NCBI RefSeq assembly: GCF_014898815.1
Contig: NW_026515544.1
Location: forward strand, 2,170,001 to 2,234,000
DNA length: 64,000 nt
DNA from: Panonychus citri
Lineage: Eukaryota > Arthropoda > Arachnida > Trombidiformes > Tetranychidae
Reading direction: 5' to 3'
Shown: positions 1 through 12,234 of the stretch, piece after piece
How the letters are laid out: each line of letters begins with the position of its first letter
Position numbering within the stretch: the stretch's first letter is position 1
The notes under the pieces: generated by a model
What the model saw: only the letters and a program-made list of their open reading frames with translations
Told to the model about the DNA's origin: nothing
Database searches by the model: none
Made by a program: the position numbers and the translations under genes

Positions 1-402
1 TGGGCTGTAATTCAGGTCGAAGAAAATTTTTACGAGAATAAAAGATATCCAATACCTTATCGAATCCAGTAAACTCTTTTACCAAATAAAGTAAAGGTTC
101 AATACAATTAAATAGGGTTGTAGTTCCACAGGTTTTCAATATGAATCGATTTCGTGAGATAAACATTGAGCTTTCTGACAATACATAAGCATCAATTAGC
201 TCGTTCTTCTTGAAACTGATTATTTCACATTTAACAAGAGCCAAAAGGATTCCAAAGCTGTTCGAGGTATTAAACGAAGATCTTTGGAATCAACAGATTG
301 ACGTAAATCAGTACAATCAAACCAAATTTCAAGAAGCTTTTCAGTTCCTTCGAAAAAATGACAATATTCAGGAGAAGAAGATGAATCGTCTTCAGGTGAC
401 AT
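1..402 (-). CDS. AMD1: S-adenosylmethionine decarboxylase proenzyme, N-terminal part, one frame break, cut by window edge
   Basis: AMD1 decarboxylates S-adenosylmethionine to supply aminopropyl groups for spermidine and spermine; it is a cytosolic pyruvoyl enzyme made by self-cleavage of a proenzyme. The minus-strand ORF from the ATG at 400-402 contains FFEGTEKLLEIWF followed by DLRLIPR, matching the start of the animal enzyme. After IPR (about 262-272) the similarity moves to another frame and continues without loss: VKCEIISF, then YVLSESSMFIS (the self-cleavage Ser context LSESS), FILKTCGTT and FYSRKNFLRP, up to base 1. One missing base, for example one A in the CGAACAGC stretch, would explain it. 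A 5' UTR intron is likely at 550-451 (donor GTAAGA, acceptor CTCTTAG). Either an assembly indel or a recent pseudogene; the rest of the gene lies outside the window. Confidence 0.85.
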
Positions 403-925
403 TTTGGTATGTTCAGGAGAAGGGCGTAGTTGAGAAGCGGAATGAAGAGCCTAAGAGACATGAAAGTGAGAAAAAAACAGCACAAACAATCACAAAACAC
501 AATGAATATTGCAAACCCAGAAATAGAAGAAGATGAAACCAAAATCTTACCGTCAAGCTCATTTTGAATTTATTATCACTGTAGAGAAGAAGAGAAAAAT
601 AATAGAAAGAAAAACGAAGAACAAGAAGAAGAAGAAGAAAAGTAAGTTAGTAAAACAGTAGAGAGAACCAGAAAGGAGAATAGAAAAAAAAGTGGAAAAG
701 AGAAAAGAAAAAATGACAAAATGACAAAAATTGACTTACCAATTTATTTGTTGAGAGAATAAAAATAGAGAAGGAAAAGCGAAGGAATTTGATAATATTG
801 GATGAAAGTGAGAATCAAAAAGAGAAACAATTAATAAAATATAATAATAATAATAAAAGATCACAATTAGAATCACAATTAACAGATTTAACAACAACTC
901 TCGAGCTAAAAGGGTTTCCACCAAT

Positions 926-950
926 GGTGATGTTCACTGGTGATGTTCAC
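926..950. repeat. Tandem 13-bp-type duplication
   Basis: The unit GGTGATGTTCAC occurs twice, at 926-937 and 939-950, separated by one base. It lies next to the inverted repeat at 954-969 and the E-box at 970-981. Confidence 0.8.
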
Positions 951-953
951 GCA

Positions 954-981
954 GCCTCGTTGTGACGAGGGTCATGTGACC
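954..981. promoter_or_regulatory. Inverted repeat plus palindromic E-box (M-box/CLEAR-like)
   Basis: CCTCGT-TGTG-ACGAGG at 954-969 is a perfect 6-bp inverted repeat with a 4-base loop. Directly after it, GGTCATGTGACC at 970-981 is a perfect palindrome containing TCATGTGA, the core bound by MiT/TFE-type bHLH-ZIP factors. It lies about 420 bp upstream of the predicted decarboxylase 5' UTR donor. Function is inferred from the motif alone. Confidence 0.45.
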
Positions 982-1488
982 TCTCATCAGATGTTCGGTT
1001 TGTTTGTTTTGGTTTTCATCTTGAAAGGGAGCGAAAGAGTTGCCAAAATCTGGGGATGAGAGGGCCAACCGTTTGTTTGTTTATCTTTGATGATTGAACT
1101 TGGATTGTGAGTTTCAGTTTGGATTAAATACTTTGGATTTTAAACTTTGTGTTGAACCTCCTTATGAATTGCTGGAAATGTCGGTCTAGGTCACAGGTTA
1201 TGAACTTCGTTCGAAAAGGTGACGAACTTTCCCCCTGCTCCTGTTCGTCTTTTTTTAATCATCTTTAGGATTTTTCTCACATCATCAAAAAGGAAAAGGA
1301 AATTGAGATTGATGATTTTTAGAATTTGTGAAAATTGAAATTCTCTATGGGATTTTCCATGATAATTTAATTTTCTCGATCAATACATTTTTTGGAGGTT
1401 CAAATAAAACTGAAACTTTAATAGCATCGATGAGAATCAATATATTATGTGAATGAATCAAGATCATCTTTTTTGTGCTCGACGTGCT

Positions 1489-1790
1489 TTAGATAATCGC
1501 TTCATCGAACACAATTGAACTTTCTTCGATTTTCTCTTGAGAAACTTCCTTAATATCTTTCAGTTTATTTTGAGTTTCGAGGAAAAACATAAGATCTCTA
1601 ACTTGTTCTTTACGATCTTCGATTTGCTTTCCGTCATTTTTGTCGATAGTTGTTGATTTTGGGACGAACATTTGTTAATTTCTTTTTCCTCTCGAACATC
1701 ATAAACAACTTTCGACAATCGAGATTCTTGATTCGACAACTTAAATGGGTCACTTTCTTTTCCAGTGATTGTTTTTCTTTTCATAACCAT
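1489..1790 (-). CDS. Small hypothetical protein, reading frame broken once
   Basis: A minus-strand ORF starts at the ATG 1788-1790 and reads about 40 charged residues. The coding look (Lys/Glu/Asp-rich, predicted helical) then continues in a second frame, starting MFVPKSTTID near 1671 and ending FDEAII with a stop near 1489. The switch lies close to an AAA run at about 1670, so one lost A would join the two halves into a single protein of about 100 residues. No family was recognised. It could be a small coiled-coil protein, a decayed gene or a chance ORF; continuity across the two frames favours a real exon. Confidence 0.35.
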
Positions 1791-4700
1791 TACACGTTAA
1801 TTAACTAATGGTATTTAAATTGTTGTTGTTGTTTACTAAATTACTTTGCATAATCATCACCATTGTTGATGTAATTACAATGATTGAACAAATTGCAAGT
1901 CCTATCTTCAAGATAATCACCATTGCCCACTACCCTAGGATAAAACCACCTCTCAATTTGTGATGTGGTTATTATTTACTCACTGATTGTTGTTAACTAA
2001 CTGGTAATTAGGTAACAATAAAGGTTGGTCAAAGTTTACCAAAGGTGATTACCAACTTGATTTATAAATAACCTAAGGATCAAAGGTAACACCTATTTGG
2101 TTACTTAACCATTGACCAACAAATTGGTTGATTAGTTTTGAATAGAATTGGTGTTTTTTTTTGTCTTGAGTAACCGGAAAACGGAAACACACCATTGTAA
2201 AGTCATTGATCTTACATCAAGTGGATTATAATCATCAAGAGTTCTAAGTATTTCCTCATCTTCATTTTCATCATCATCTTTCAACTCAATAAACTCAGTT
2301 AATTATAACTTTTTTTCACTTCTTCCTCTTATAATTATATCATGACATTGAAGGGTTGAACATGGAGCTTAAATTGAAATACCTTGAATTGTTGATTCCA
2401 GTTCCAAACAGTTGATGATGATTCAAAGCCAAAATCAACTATTCACCATGAAAGACAATGAAGATGAAAAGAAATGAATGATGATGATGATGGAGATGAA
2501 GATGAAGATAATAATGAGATAACTGTAAAAATGATTTTCATCATTAGTAAAGTAAAATAGAGATGGGAAACTAAAGTTTCCCCTGAATTATCATGAATTT
2601 CATCCGGTGATAAAATTGAATAGATGAAAATGAATCTGAATGAATACTTATAAGGGTAATTTCAACTTCTCTTCCAGAACTTTTGTCATGATAATCATCA
2701 TTATTTATGAATATCATGTAAAAGCTTCTGAATCATCATGTTTACATAGTTGGTGTTTCAATGTGAATCCAAGCAAGCAAACAAAATGTGTTGATTATTT
2801 TTCCTCATTTTGGTTTTGTTATTCTGGGCAAAGGGTCAGTCTGAAAACTGGACTCTACATATAAGGTCTTTGGCCTTATTTTGATTGTTGTTATTTACTA
2901 TCAACAATCAACAATCAACAAGCAAACAAACACACACACGGAAATGGTCAATAAATAACTGTAACCATAATTGGTTACATTGATTATCTTTGATAATCAG
3001 TTGAGTGTTTTGTTGTTGTTGTTGTGATAATCAGTTGATTAATTTACGAATTGCAATTTAATTTAGTTGATTTGTCCAAAATTAACTTAATTACCTTACA
3101 GACTCAACTGTTGTTGTGAATATTATATAATACTTTATGAATCTTTCAATTGATTCTAATTGATTAATGATTATGATTCTAATCAATTGTCCAACTGTGA
3201 TTATCGCCCACTAATCAAGAGGCTCAATTCATTAATCAAGAGAGGAACTTATTTTTTCCCTTGATTAATTGAAAACAATCAACTGATTACAATTAAAGTA
3301 GCAATCGCAAGTTTTAATCAACAATTAGCAATTCAATCTAATCATCTTCTTCTTCATTTAACTTCAATTGTCAACAATTAACCGCAATTCAGATTGAAAG
3401 GAAAAACTTTTTGACAATCATTTTAGTTTCTGTATTAAATTAGCTGATGATTTAATTTTTTTTTCTCAAACTAATTAAAATTTAAATTAGATTTGATTGT
3501 TTTCCATGAGGTAGCAATTAAAATGCAAATTAGTTACAAATAATAAATGAAAAGTATAAGAAAACAAAAAAAAAACTCAAAGGCAATGATTTAAAATCAT
3601 TCAACTAAATTAACTATTCACTGATTAAAACATGGATCTGATTGCAATTGATTGATTATTGGCTTACAATCAGTTTAAATTGCCAAGTCAGTGAGAGGTT
3701 AATGAAGGTCAGTTAATCAACATGGGTTGACCCTTATTGTTTATTGGCTGTTGGTTAATTTAAATGCAAAGACATGGTTGTTACAATCAAATTAAATTGT
3801 AAAAAAAAAAATCTCAACAACAAACAATAACAATTTAAGTTGTGATGACCATTGTGATTATATAATTGCAATTGAATTGTTGATTACCATGATATTAAAC
3901 TTGACCCATCCACCCGGAAATTGACAATCAGTTAATCATCGAGGGAAATTTGGTGTTAATCAAATCAGAATGATTAAGTTAAATCACTTTTTCATCAATT
4001 GGACATAATCATGATTAACTTGAATGATACTTTGAAAGGTTGATTAAATTGTTACATATAATATATTGTTTTTATTTAACTTTTAGATGATTAACTTCCT
4101 GGGTTAACAAATTATCATTAATGTGCAACAATTAACTAAATTCAGTTCAATTCAACCTAAATTAGACAAATACTTAAGGTAATATGATGAGTATGATTAT
4201 TGTGTAATTGAACTTAAATTAGTTTACAATTAGTGATTTATTATTAATAAAATCGTGGTTTAGTTTTAATTTATTAAAGTAATTAAGTTTTGATTATCAC
4301 TATTTACTTTATCTGTAAGTTAATTGTTGTTTCATTTAAACCATGACATTGGTTGAACAAATATCTCCCCAGCAATTAAAAGGGATAACTATTAATGACA
4401 AACAACAATCAAAGCTAACAATTGTAATTTAGGTTAACAATTTAGTTCTGTATTTAAATTGTAAAAAGTAATTCAGTTAAATCCATGAAAATTAGGAGAT
4501 AATCAACAAAAATAAAAGAAACACCAACAATCATGATTATCCTAAATTAGGTAAGATTAAAGTTAATTGTTTATGATTATGATTACACGAAAATTGTGAT
4601 CATAAAAATCACAATTCAAGGTTAATTAATACCGTTGATGATGTTGAATTGTTGATTATGATCAACAAAACAAACAAACAAACAAAAATCAAATCAAATA

Positions 4701-5148
4701 TCATGTTAATCGTGTTAATTGTTGGTCTCATTTACAATTAACTCAATAATAATGATAACAATTAACTCACAGTAATACAATAACTTCAACCAAATCAAAC
4801 AAAACACAAATATGATTAAGATTTTTATGAAAAAATAAATTTGATCCACTAATTGTCATAAGTTAATTGCTAATTAACTACAATATAAATTATAATTTCT
4901 CATTTGTCGTTTCCCTTTTCAATATCAACAATTAAAATCAATTTTTTTCATTCCATAAATAAATCTCGTGATAATTTACATCCAAAGGAAATGATCTAAT
5001 TTCACAGATAAACAATTAGCTGATTAGTCATTTTCAATAACTATTCTAATAATCATTTCCACGCTAATTAACCAATTAAGCTAATGCTCATACAAAGTGA
5101 ATTAGAAAATGTAATTAACACAAAACACAATACGTAAGCTAAATTCCC
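1791..5148. other. AT-rich intergenic spacer
   Basis: About 3.4 kb dominated by TTGATTAA/CAATTAAC-type low-complexity sequence with poly-A/T runs and CAACAA or GATGATGAT tracts. The 74-codon ORF at 2640-2864 has no family resemblance and is probably chance. No RNA gene or transposon was recognised. Confidence 0.5.
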
Positions 5149-5162
5149 TCACCAGATGGCGC
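5149..5162 (+). promoter_or_regulatory. CTCF-like motif upstream of the KASH-type gene
   Basis: TCACCAGATGGCGC matches 13 of 14 positions of the animal CTCF core (CCASYAGRKGGCRS). It lies 240 bp upstream of the ATG at 5401. A related AGATGGCGC core occurs at about 51614 between the receptor and HPS1 genes, and on the minus strand near 6968. Binding is inference. Confidence 0.4.
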
Positions 5163-5400
5163 TGACTGGAAGAGTTTCGATTGGCCGAAAGGTGGAATGA
5201 TAAGTGTGAGATTTAAAAGAGAAGATTAACAAAAATGATTGTTTGAAATTCACTTTACAACTTGAGCCTGAGCTTGGATGAAGTCAATTGAAGCTGAAGT
5301 TGTAGGCAATATTAGTATTTTAAATGTAATTTATTTGTGTTTTTGTTTTTAATTTTTTTTCTCTTCTCTTTTTCTCCTCTGTAAATCTCTTCTTTCGATA

Positions 5401-8400
5401 ATGGCTAACCATCTGTCATTATGTAAGAATGATGATTACAATTATTTAATCAACAACAATGAGCTAATCATGACTTGCCATGAAGCTTTAGCTGAAAATG
5501 AGGTTGGATTAGTGAACAAATTACCAGAAACAACACCAGTGGATTTACAGTTTCTTACCTATTCTTCGGGTTCACCATCTCCGGGGATTAGTGGTTCTTC
5601 CTTACCTGTGAATGTTTCAAATTCAACAAATTCACTTTCAACTAATACGGATAAAGTGTCACTCAAAGAGTTCTCCCAGTGGTTAACACGAACAGAGAGA
5701 CACCTTTCATCGGTTTGCTATTGTCCATTTCATTCTGGAAATGTCAACACCATTAGCACAAAACCAATCAAAAAAATCACCACCGCAATTAGGAGCAATA
5801 ATGATAACACCGATCACTCAAATTGGATTGATGCCATTGCCGAGCATAAAGTAAACTCATCAATTCATCTTATATTCTCTCTCATCCTCTCTCATCTCTC
5901 TCTCTCTCTCTCTCTGTCATTTTCATGATGGATTCTACCGTGAATCTTAGTAATAACTAAACCTTGGCTCTAGTCTATTTTCTTGTGCTCATTTTTCCTC
6001 CTGCAACTCTAACATACACATTAGAACATTTATTTGTTTTTCTGTGTCATCAGCTTGGATTAATTCAAATTCTTTCCTCTAACATTCTATACAATCTTAT
6101 CTTATTCTTTTGAAAATAATCTTTCCTTTTCTCTCCCTCTCTGATTTTTCTTCTCTTTTTTCTCCACCTTTATCAGTATTTTCTTTTTCATCTCTGAATC
6201 CTTTTATCTCTCTTAAGGCCCAAGTGATTCTCATTATCTCATGTAATTAAGTCAGAAGAAAAGTAGAGATTAGAATTTCTAATTTACAAATAGAATAGAA
6301 AATTTTATCAACACCACCAGGTTAATGCTTCAATCATCATTAGAAACACACTGAGGTGACCACCATAGGCTCTGAACTGACCATTCAGTTGATGAAAAAA
6401 AATCTAAAAGTTCCGCTTTAATTACTATCATTAGATATCCTTTGAGTACCTAAAAGAAATTGGGCAAAACTCAATTATGTCCGTAAGCTCAACATTTACA
6501 CTTCAAGCTGATTCCTCTTAGGCTTAAGATTCTCGGCTTTCTGAGAAATTAAATTTGATTTGATTTATCAAATGAATCATTTGAACGATTTGACATTTTC
6601 TAACACCTTTAGAGCGTAACAGGTACCAAATAAGTCCACATTTGACAATGAAAATAGCAACCGAACAGTAGATTGCGATAATCGGTTAGCTGATTAGCTG
6701 TGTCTACATTAATAGTGTGACGGTTTGATTGTCTTCAAGCCCTCCGGGCCTTCCCTCGCCAATAGTGACCCTTGAGAATGTGTAAACCTAACCTAATTTA
6801 AAGAAACACAATTAATTAAGCAATTAACTTCATTTCCATACGAAGCTGTAATTGGAAGCCGAAAAAGATTAGCTTCAAGTGTAAATGTTGACTCAGAATT
6901 CTTGACTCTTACCAGAAAATTGTTCAGGAATCAGCTTCAAATTGGAAGCGTTTCGCTATCGAACCCATGGCGCCATCTTCATTCTTGTTTTTCAACTTTT
7001 TTCCTTCCACATTTTTAAACATCTGATTAACTTTTTTACTATTCAGCCAAAGACTTTGAGTTTCAATTACTTTTTAAATCATTCACATAGTCATTAGGTT
7101 TCTGGACCAAAGTGTCGGAACTTTATTTTCCAATCGTAATCAAATTAATTGTTAAATTTTCTTATTATCTATGTTCGTAGATGATCTTAATTACGAAATT
7201 GTGTCTGTGCAAAAGAATTTCAATTAATTAGTTCGATATTTATGATAACATTATAAAAAATTAGAATTCGAAAATTGAAAAAAAGTTAATACTCTTCCCT
7301 TTGGTTTTCTCGCAAATCAATTTTCATACATTTTTCGATTTTCAATTAATTGAAATTTAACTGTTCTGAATGTATATTTTCGAACTTTTTTATAAATATG
7401 TTCTATTGTCAATGAAATAACTCAATTTCTAAAAAAAAGCTAACAACTAATTTGATTACGATTGAAAAATAAAGTCCCCGGTTTGGTTCGGACAACTTGA
7501 TACAATAAATATTACCAATGAGAGAAAGTTAACCCAGAGATATGAGATAATAAGTATCGACCTTTTAAACGAAAAAATTTCTCAAAACGATCAGCTGATT
7601 AGAAATCGAAAGGTATCTTTACCTGAGCGATTGATTTAGAAAAAGTAAATGTAAACCAAAGAGCAAGGAACTTATTTGGTCTCTATTGATAACTCAAAGG
7701 CTTTTTCGTTGTATTTCACCAATGGTTCAGTCGATTAATTGTCTGACCTTTTAAATTGTTTCAAGAAAACAATTAAACCAAATTTCCCTTTGATTCTTGA
7801 CACTTATCCAAGTTTACATCAAATTCGTACCACCAGATGGCCTTAGTGTCTCTTAATTGTTGACCCAATTAAAAAAATGAGAAGATAATTACAAAGAAAT
7901 CATTTTGGCGAGATTACAATTGAAAGAGTATAAAAGTTCCAATTTGATGATAGAAGAATTCAAAAAAATCATCAACTTTTTCTCTGTAAAGTTATTCATC
8001 ATGAAAAGGAAAATTAGAATCTGAAACTGAATCAATGAAGAATCTTGATTTCGATAAAAACTCCAATTCCAACATAAAGCGGATTCATACCATCAGATGG
8101 CCTTAGTGTCTCTTAATTGTTGACACGTTTAAAAAAATAGGAAGATAATTACAATTGGTGAGAGAGAGAGAGAGACAGAAAAGGGAGCAAGAGAAGAAGG
8201 AAACTTCCATTTTGAATTTAACTTCACAATTTATCTCCACTAGTGTATAAGGACCTTGATTATCGCTTTTTTTGTAACAAGTTTCTATTATATTGTTAAT
8301 CATTTGAATAAGTTTTTCCTCTCTAAATGATAAAGTGTTTAAAGATTTTCTATTCCTTAATTTACCCTCTTCCCTTTATCCCAAACTCATCATCAATCTT

Positions 8401-11400
8401 TCATTTTGGATTATCTTCTCATTAGTTGTTGTTGTTGCTCTCCAATTCTCTTCAGGTAATTCAAGCTGAAATTCAAAGTGTTGGTCGACGTTTCATTAAC
8501 TCATTCAAAGCAAGTGGTAGTAAAATAGATCAATCGTTGTTCAAAGCACAAGAGGATCGATGGCACGGTCTGTGGCTCAAGTCGATTGAATATTCCATGC
8601 TCGTCGAGGAATTTCAAATTTGTCCAAATCATACAACTTGGAATCGCGAAAGGTCAAGTGCTCAACAAAACTCTAAAAGATTCAAATTGGAATTATTTCC
8701 CGAAGGCAAAGAAAACAAAGGAATGATGAGAAATCGTCGAATTCAAACCAACATGATTGGATCGGGAATGAACGAAACTTTCAATATTCCTAATGGTAAA
8801 TATGAGATAATCCACAAAGATATTGGTTATTCCAGTGATGCTGATATGAGTGATTGTGAGGTAAGATTAATAATAATCAGTTTTGAAATGTTTTTCTCTC
8901 TCTCTCTATTGATTATAATGATCATATGAAATCATATTGATTAGAATGATAATTATACGATGATTAATCGAGAATTTCAATTGTATTAATGTTGATTCTT
9001 TTTTTTTTCTTCTCATTCCATCAAAATTCAGCCAATCTCACTGATTAATCAAGATAACTTAAATTCTAAAAGTCCACGAAAACGGCATCGTCGTCGTCGC
9101 CCTCGAATTGGTGAACGTCCATGGAGCTTTCACTCTGAATGGACCGGATGGGACTATTACCCTCTTCATCTTGGCGGCGGAGAATATCGAAGTAAGTAAT
9201 AACTAAGATAATCCATTAATCCAATTGTTGCATAAATCCAGTTCCATTTTTCATGGAATATTGTTTCCCAAACGACTTTAAATTGGGTCGGGTTTTTCTT
9301 TCTCTTCAATCTCAAAAGTCATTCCTTTTCCTTTTCCACAACAACAGAAAAGAGAAAGAAAAAGCTCTAATCGAAATTGAAATAATAGTTAGGTGGCGAT
9401 AATGATAATGATTATGATGTTGTTTTGATGATGATGATGATGATGATGCCGTAAAGCATGAATAAGAATAGAAATGTTTCTTCTTTCATACTCATCCTAA
9501 ATGGATTCTCTCGGTCTGTTGAACGTATTTCTGTTTCAGCTCACTCAAATAATAGTAAAAGCACCTTCTCTCTCATTCATGCTTTTCCTTTAGCGTTGTT
9601 ATGTGTGTTGTGTGTCTGTTAACATTTTCCCTCACTTGGTTTCGCTATACTAATTAGACTGATGGGAAAAAAAAGGTGATTTGTCATTTCTTTTGATTCA
9701 TTGAAAGCCTCAAATTACCTTTAATCCTTTGCTCTTTACGTTCATATATCTTGTTGTGTTTATCGTTTCGTTGGCAACATTTTCAATCATTCGTTGCTTT
9801 TGCAAATTGAAATTACTCTTAATCATGATTCTAACTGATCTAATGTCAACTTGTTTTCTCTCCAATTTCATAAAACACCCATGAAAAATGAGATGAGAAC
9901 AAAAATTATATCTAACACTATATAAAGTGATAATTTGATCAAAATTGGATTGATTGAGATGGAAATTGTAAGAGAAACGTTATCACAATTAAAACAATTA
10001 TCTCGCTTTCTGCATTTGATATAATTTTTGTTTTATTCTGATCTAAATGACAATCTTCATTCGAGTCAATTAACTTAATCCTATTTTGTAGACAATTTTA
10101 AACAATTAACTGTAGTAATGAAAATGATTCCTTTGTTTGAGAGGCTTTCATTGAACTTGTAATAATTTACCTGTATTACAATCAACAATTAATATTTCAA
10201 TTGATTAACTTGCATAGGTAATAAGTTAATCAATTGTTTCTTTTTGATTAATCTATCTTTAACCAATTACAACTTAATTACATTAGAAGAGTTTAAATTA
10301 CAATCAAGATTCTTGATTTTGTTTACCTTCAAATTTTTCTTTCCATGATGATTAACATTGCAAAGGAAAAGTTGATGAGAGAAAATTTTGTTTTATTCTT
10401 CCATCATCAGATTAGTTTGGAACTTTTTTCTTTCACTGATTTCAACAATCTAATCTCTCTCTCTTTCTCTCACCTGAATGAGAAATCCAATCAAAAATGA
10501 TTAACGTTCTCTAACTATTACTTGTTAGTCTTTTTAATTTGATCCTTAGCTTTTTGTTTATTTCATATTCATTATTATTTTGATAATAATTAACATTAAT
10601 TTCACTATTTGATTCATTAATGAGTTTCCCTCTTTCTCTAATTCATATTTTCCTTATTATTTAATTGTTGTGTTAATTTTCAATTATTATTATTGATTTT
10701 TTCAACTTACACTTAAAATATTTATATTCACTTTCAATCAGATATTAATTGTATTTTTTAGGTGGCTAACCAAACTGAATTAACCAAATTGTTATAACAA
10801 TTAAGTTACACAATGCCTTAAGGGCATGTATAAGCAATAATAACTCGTGAAAATATATATATGATTAACTTATTAGCTGATAAATGATTGTTTGTTAATA
10901 ACAATAACAATAACAGTTACTGGTTGTTGGTTGTTGGTATTATGTTGATAATATTACAATTGTTACGATTCCCGTTTTTTGGTGCAAAAATTGAACAAGA
11001 ACCTGAAGCACCACAAAGATAACGAAAACACCATTCGATAGCATTTCAAGTTCTGCGAGAATTCAAAATTGAACCAATGTCATAGAGGTTAAGGGTCAAA
11101 AGTTATAAGCTTTTGAAATTTTCTTCTTTTTTTCACTTTTTCTTATTGTCATATGCTTAATCTAATGTGATTGTTAATCAATTGAATTGTTGATAAAATA
11201 AGATTTTAATTGAATGAGAAAGAGAAAGAGAGAGAAAATTAATAAATAATATTAATAAATTATTCTTTCTTGATTGTAATAAGTTTTCATTTTTATTTTG
11301 AATTTACAATCAAGTGATTTTATTTTCAATATTCAACTTGTTTGCTTTTGACCCTTTTAAAGGTCAGTTAAACAAATTTTTATTTTATTGTTGGTTTAAT

Positions 11401-12190
11401 TGTGTTACAAGTCAAGGGAAAGTTAAATTATCATAATCAAAAATCAATATAATCACAATTTGATCATATTGATGATTACCTTTTCTTCATTTTTTGTTAA
11501 CTTACCTGGATGAAGTTTGAGATGAAGATGATACCGATCGGATTAAATGTTTGATATTGATTGTCTTGTGAAAGATAAATTGAGATCTTGGTCTGTTATT
11601 AGAGAGTTGAATTCATCTATCAACTTTTTCCTCTCTTTTCATCATCCTCATCCTTTTCATATTCTTTTTCTTTCATCAAATTGAGGGTTACCTTTGTGTA
11701 TCAGTCTATCTCACTCTGAGTCCATCATTACCTGGGTCCTTTTTCTTGATCATTTCTCCCTCTTTCTCTATCTTATACGCTTTTGGAATCACCTCCCACC
11801 TCTTTTTCCAAGTATAATCTTGATCATTGTGAGTTTTTGCTTTATCTTCCTCTCCCTCATCATCATGTTTAATGATAACAATGCTCACTGGTTACCCACT
11901 TTTTTACTTGATAATCATCAATCTGCTCAGTCTTTTTAATATACAACATACTTCAGTCAACCATTTATAACTCAAAATTGATAATATCAGTAGTTAGTAA
12001 TGGTAAATATATGAACGCCCAATGAGAATAATGAAAATTTGCTATTGATAATCAGGTAATCAATCGATAATTGTAATTTTCAATTGCACAAATGATAGAA
12101 GAAGAAAAAAGTAAGAGAAAATAATATTTACTCATTTGAAGCATCAATATTTGTATCAAATGTTTATTCATTGGAAACAATGAAGAGAGA

Positions 12191-12234
<44 letters not shown>

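Larger units (their letters stand above)
403..1488. other. Upstream region of the AMD1-like gene
   Basis: Holds the probable 5' UTR exon and intron of the decarboxylase (intron 550-451 on the minus strand), purine-rich tracts at about 570-720, and a small cluster of repeats and palindromes at 926-981 (separate entries). No further coding sequence was recognised. Confidence 0.5.

Noticed and set aside
2640..2864. 74-codon plus-strand ORF
   Set aside because: No recognisable domain, no splice context, AT-rich spacer.
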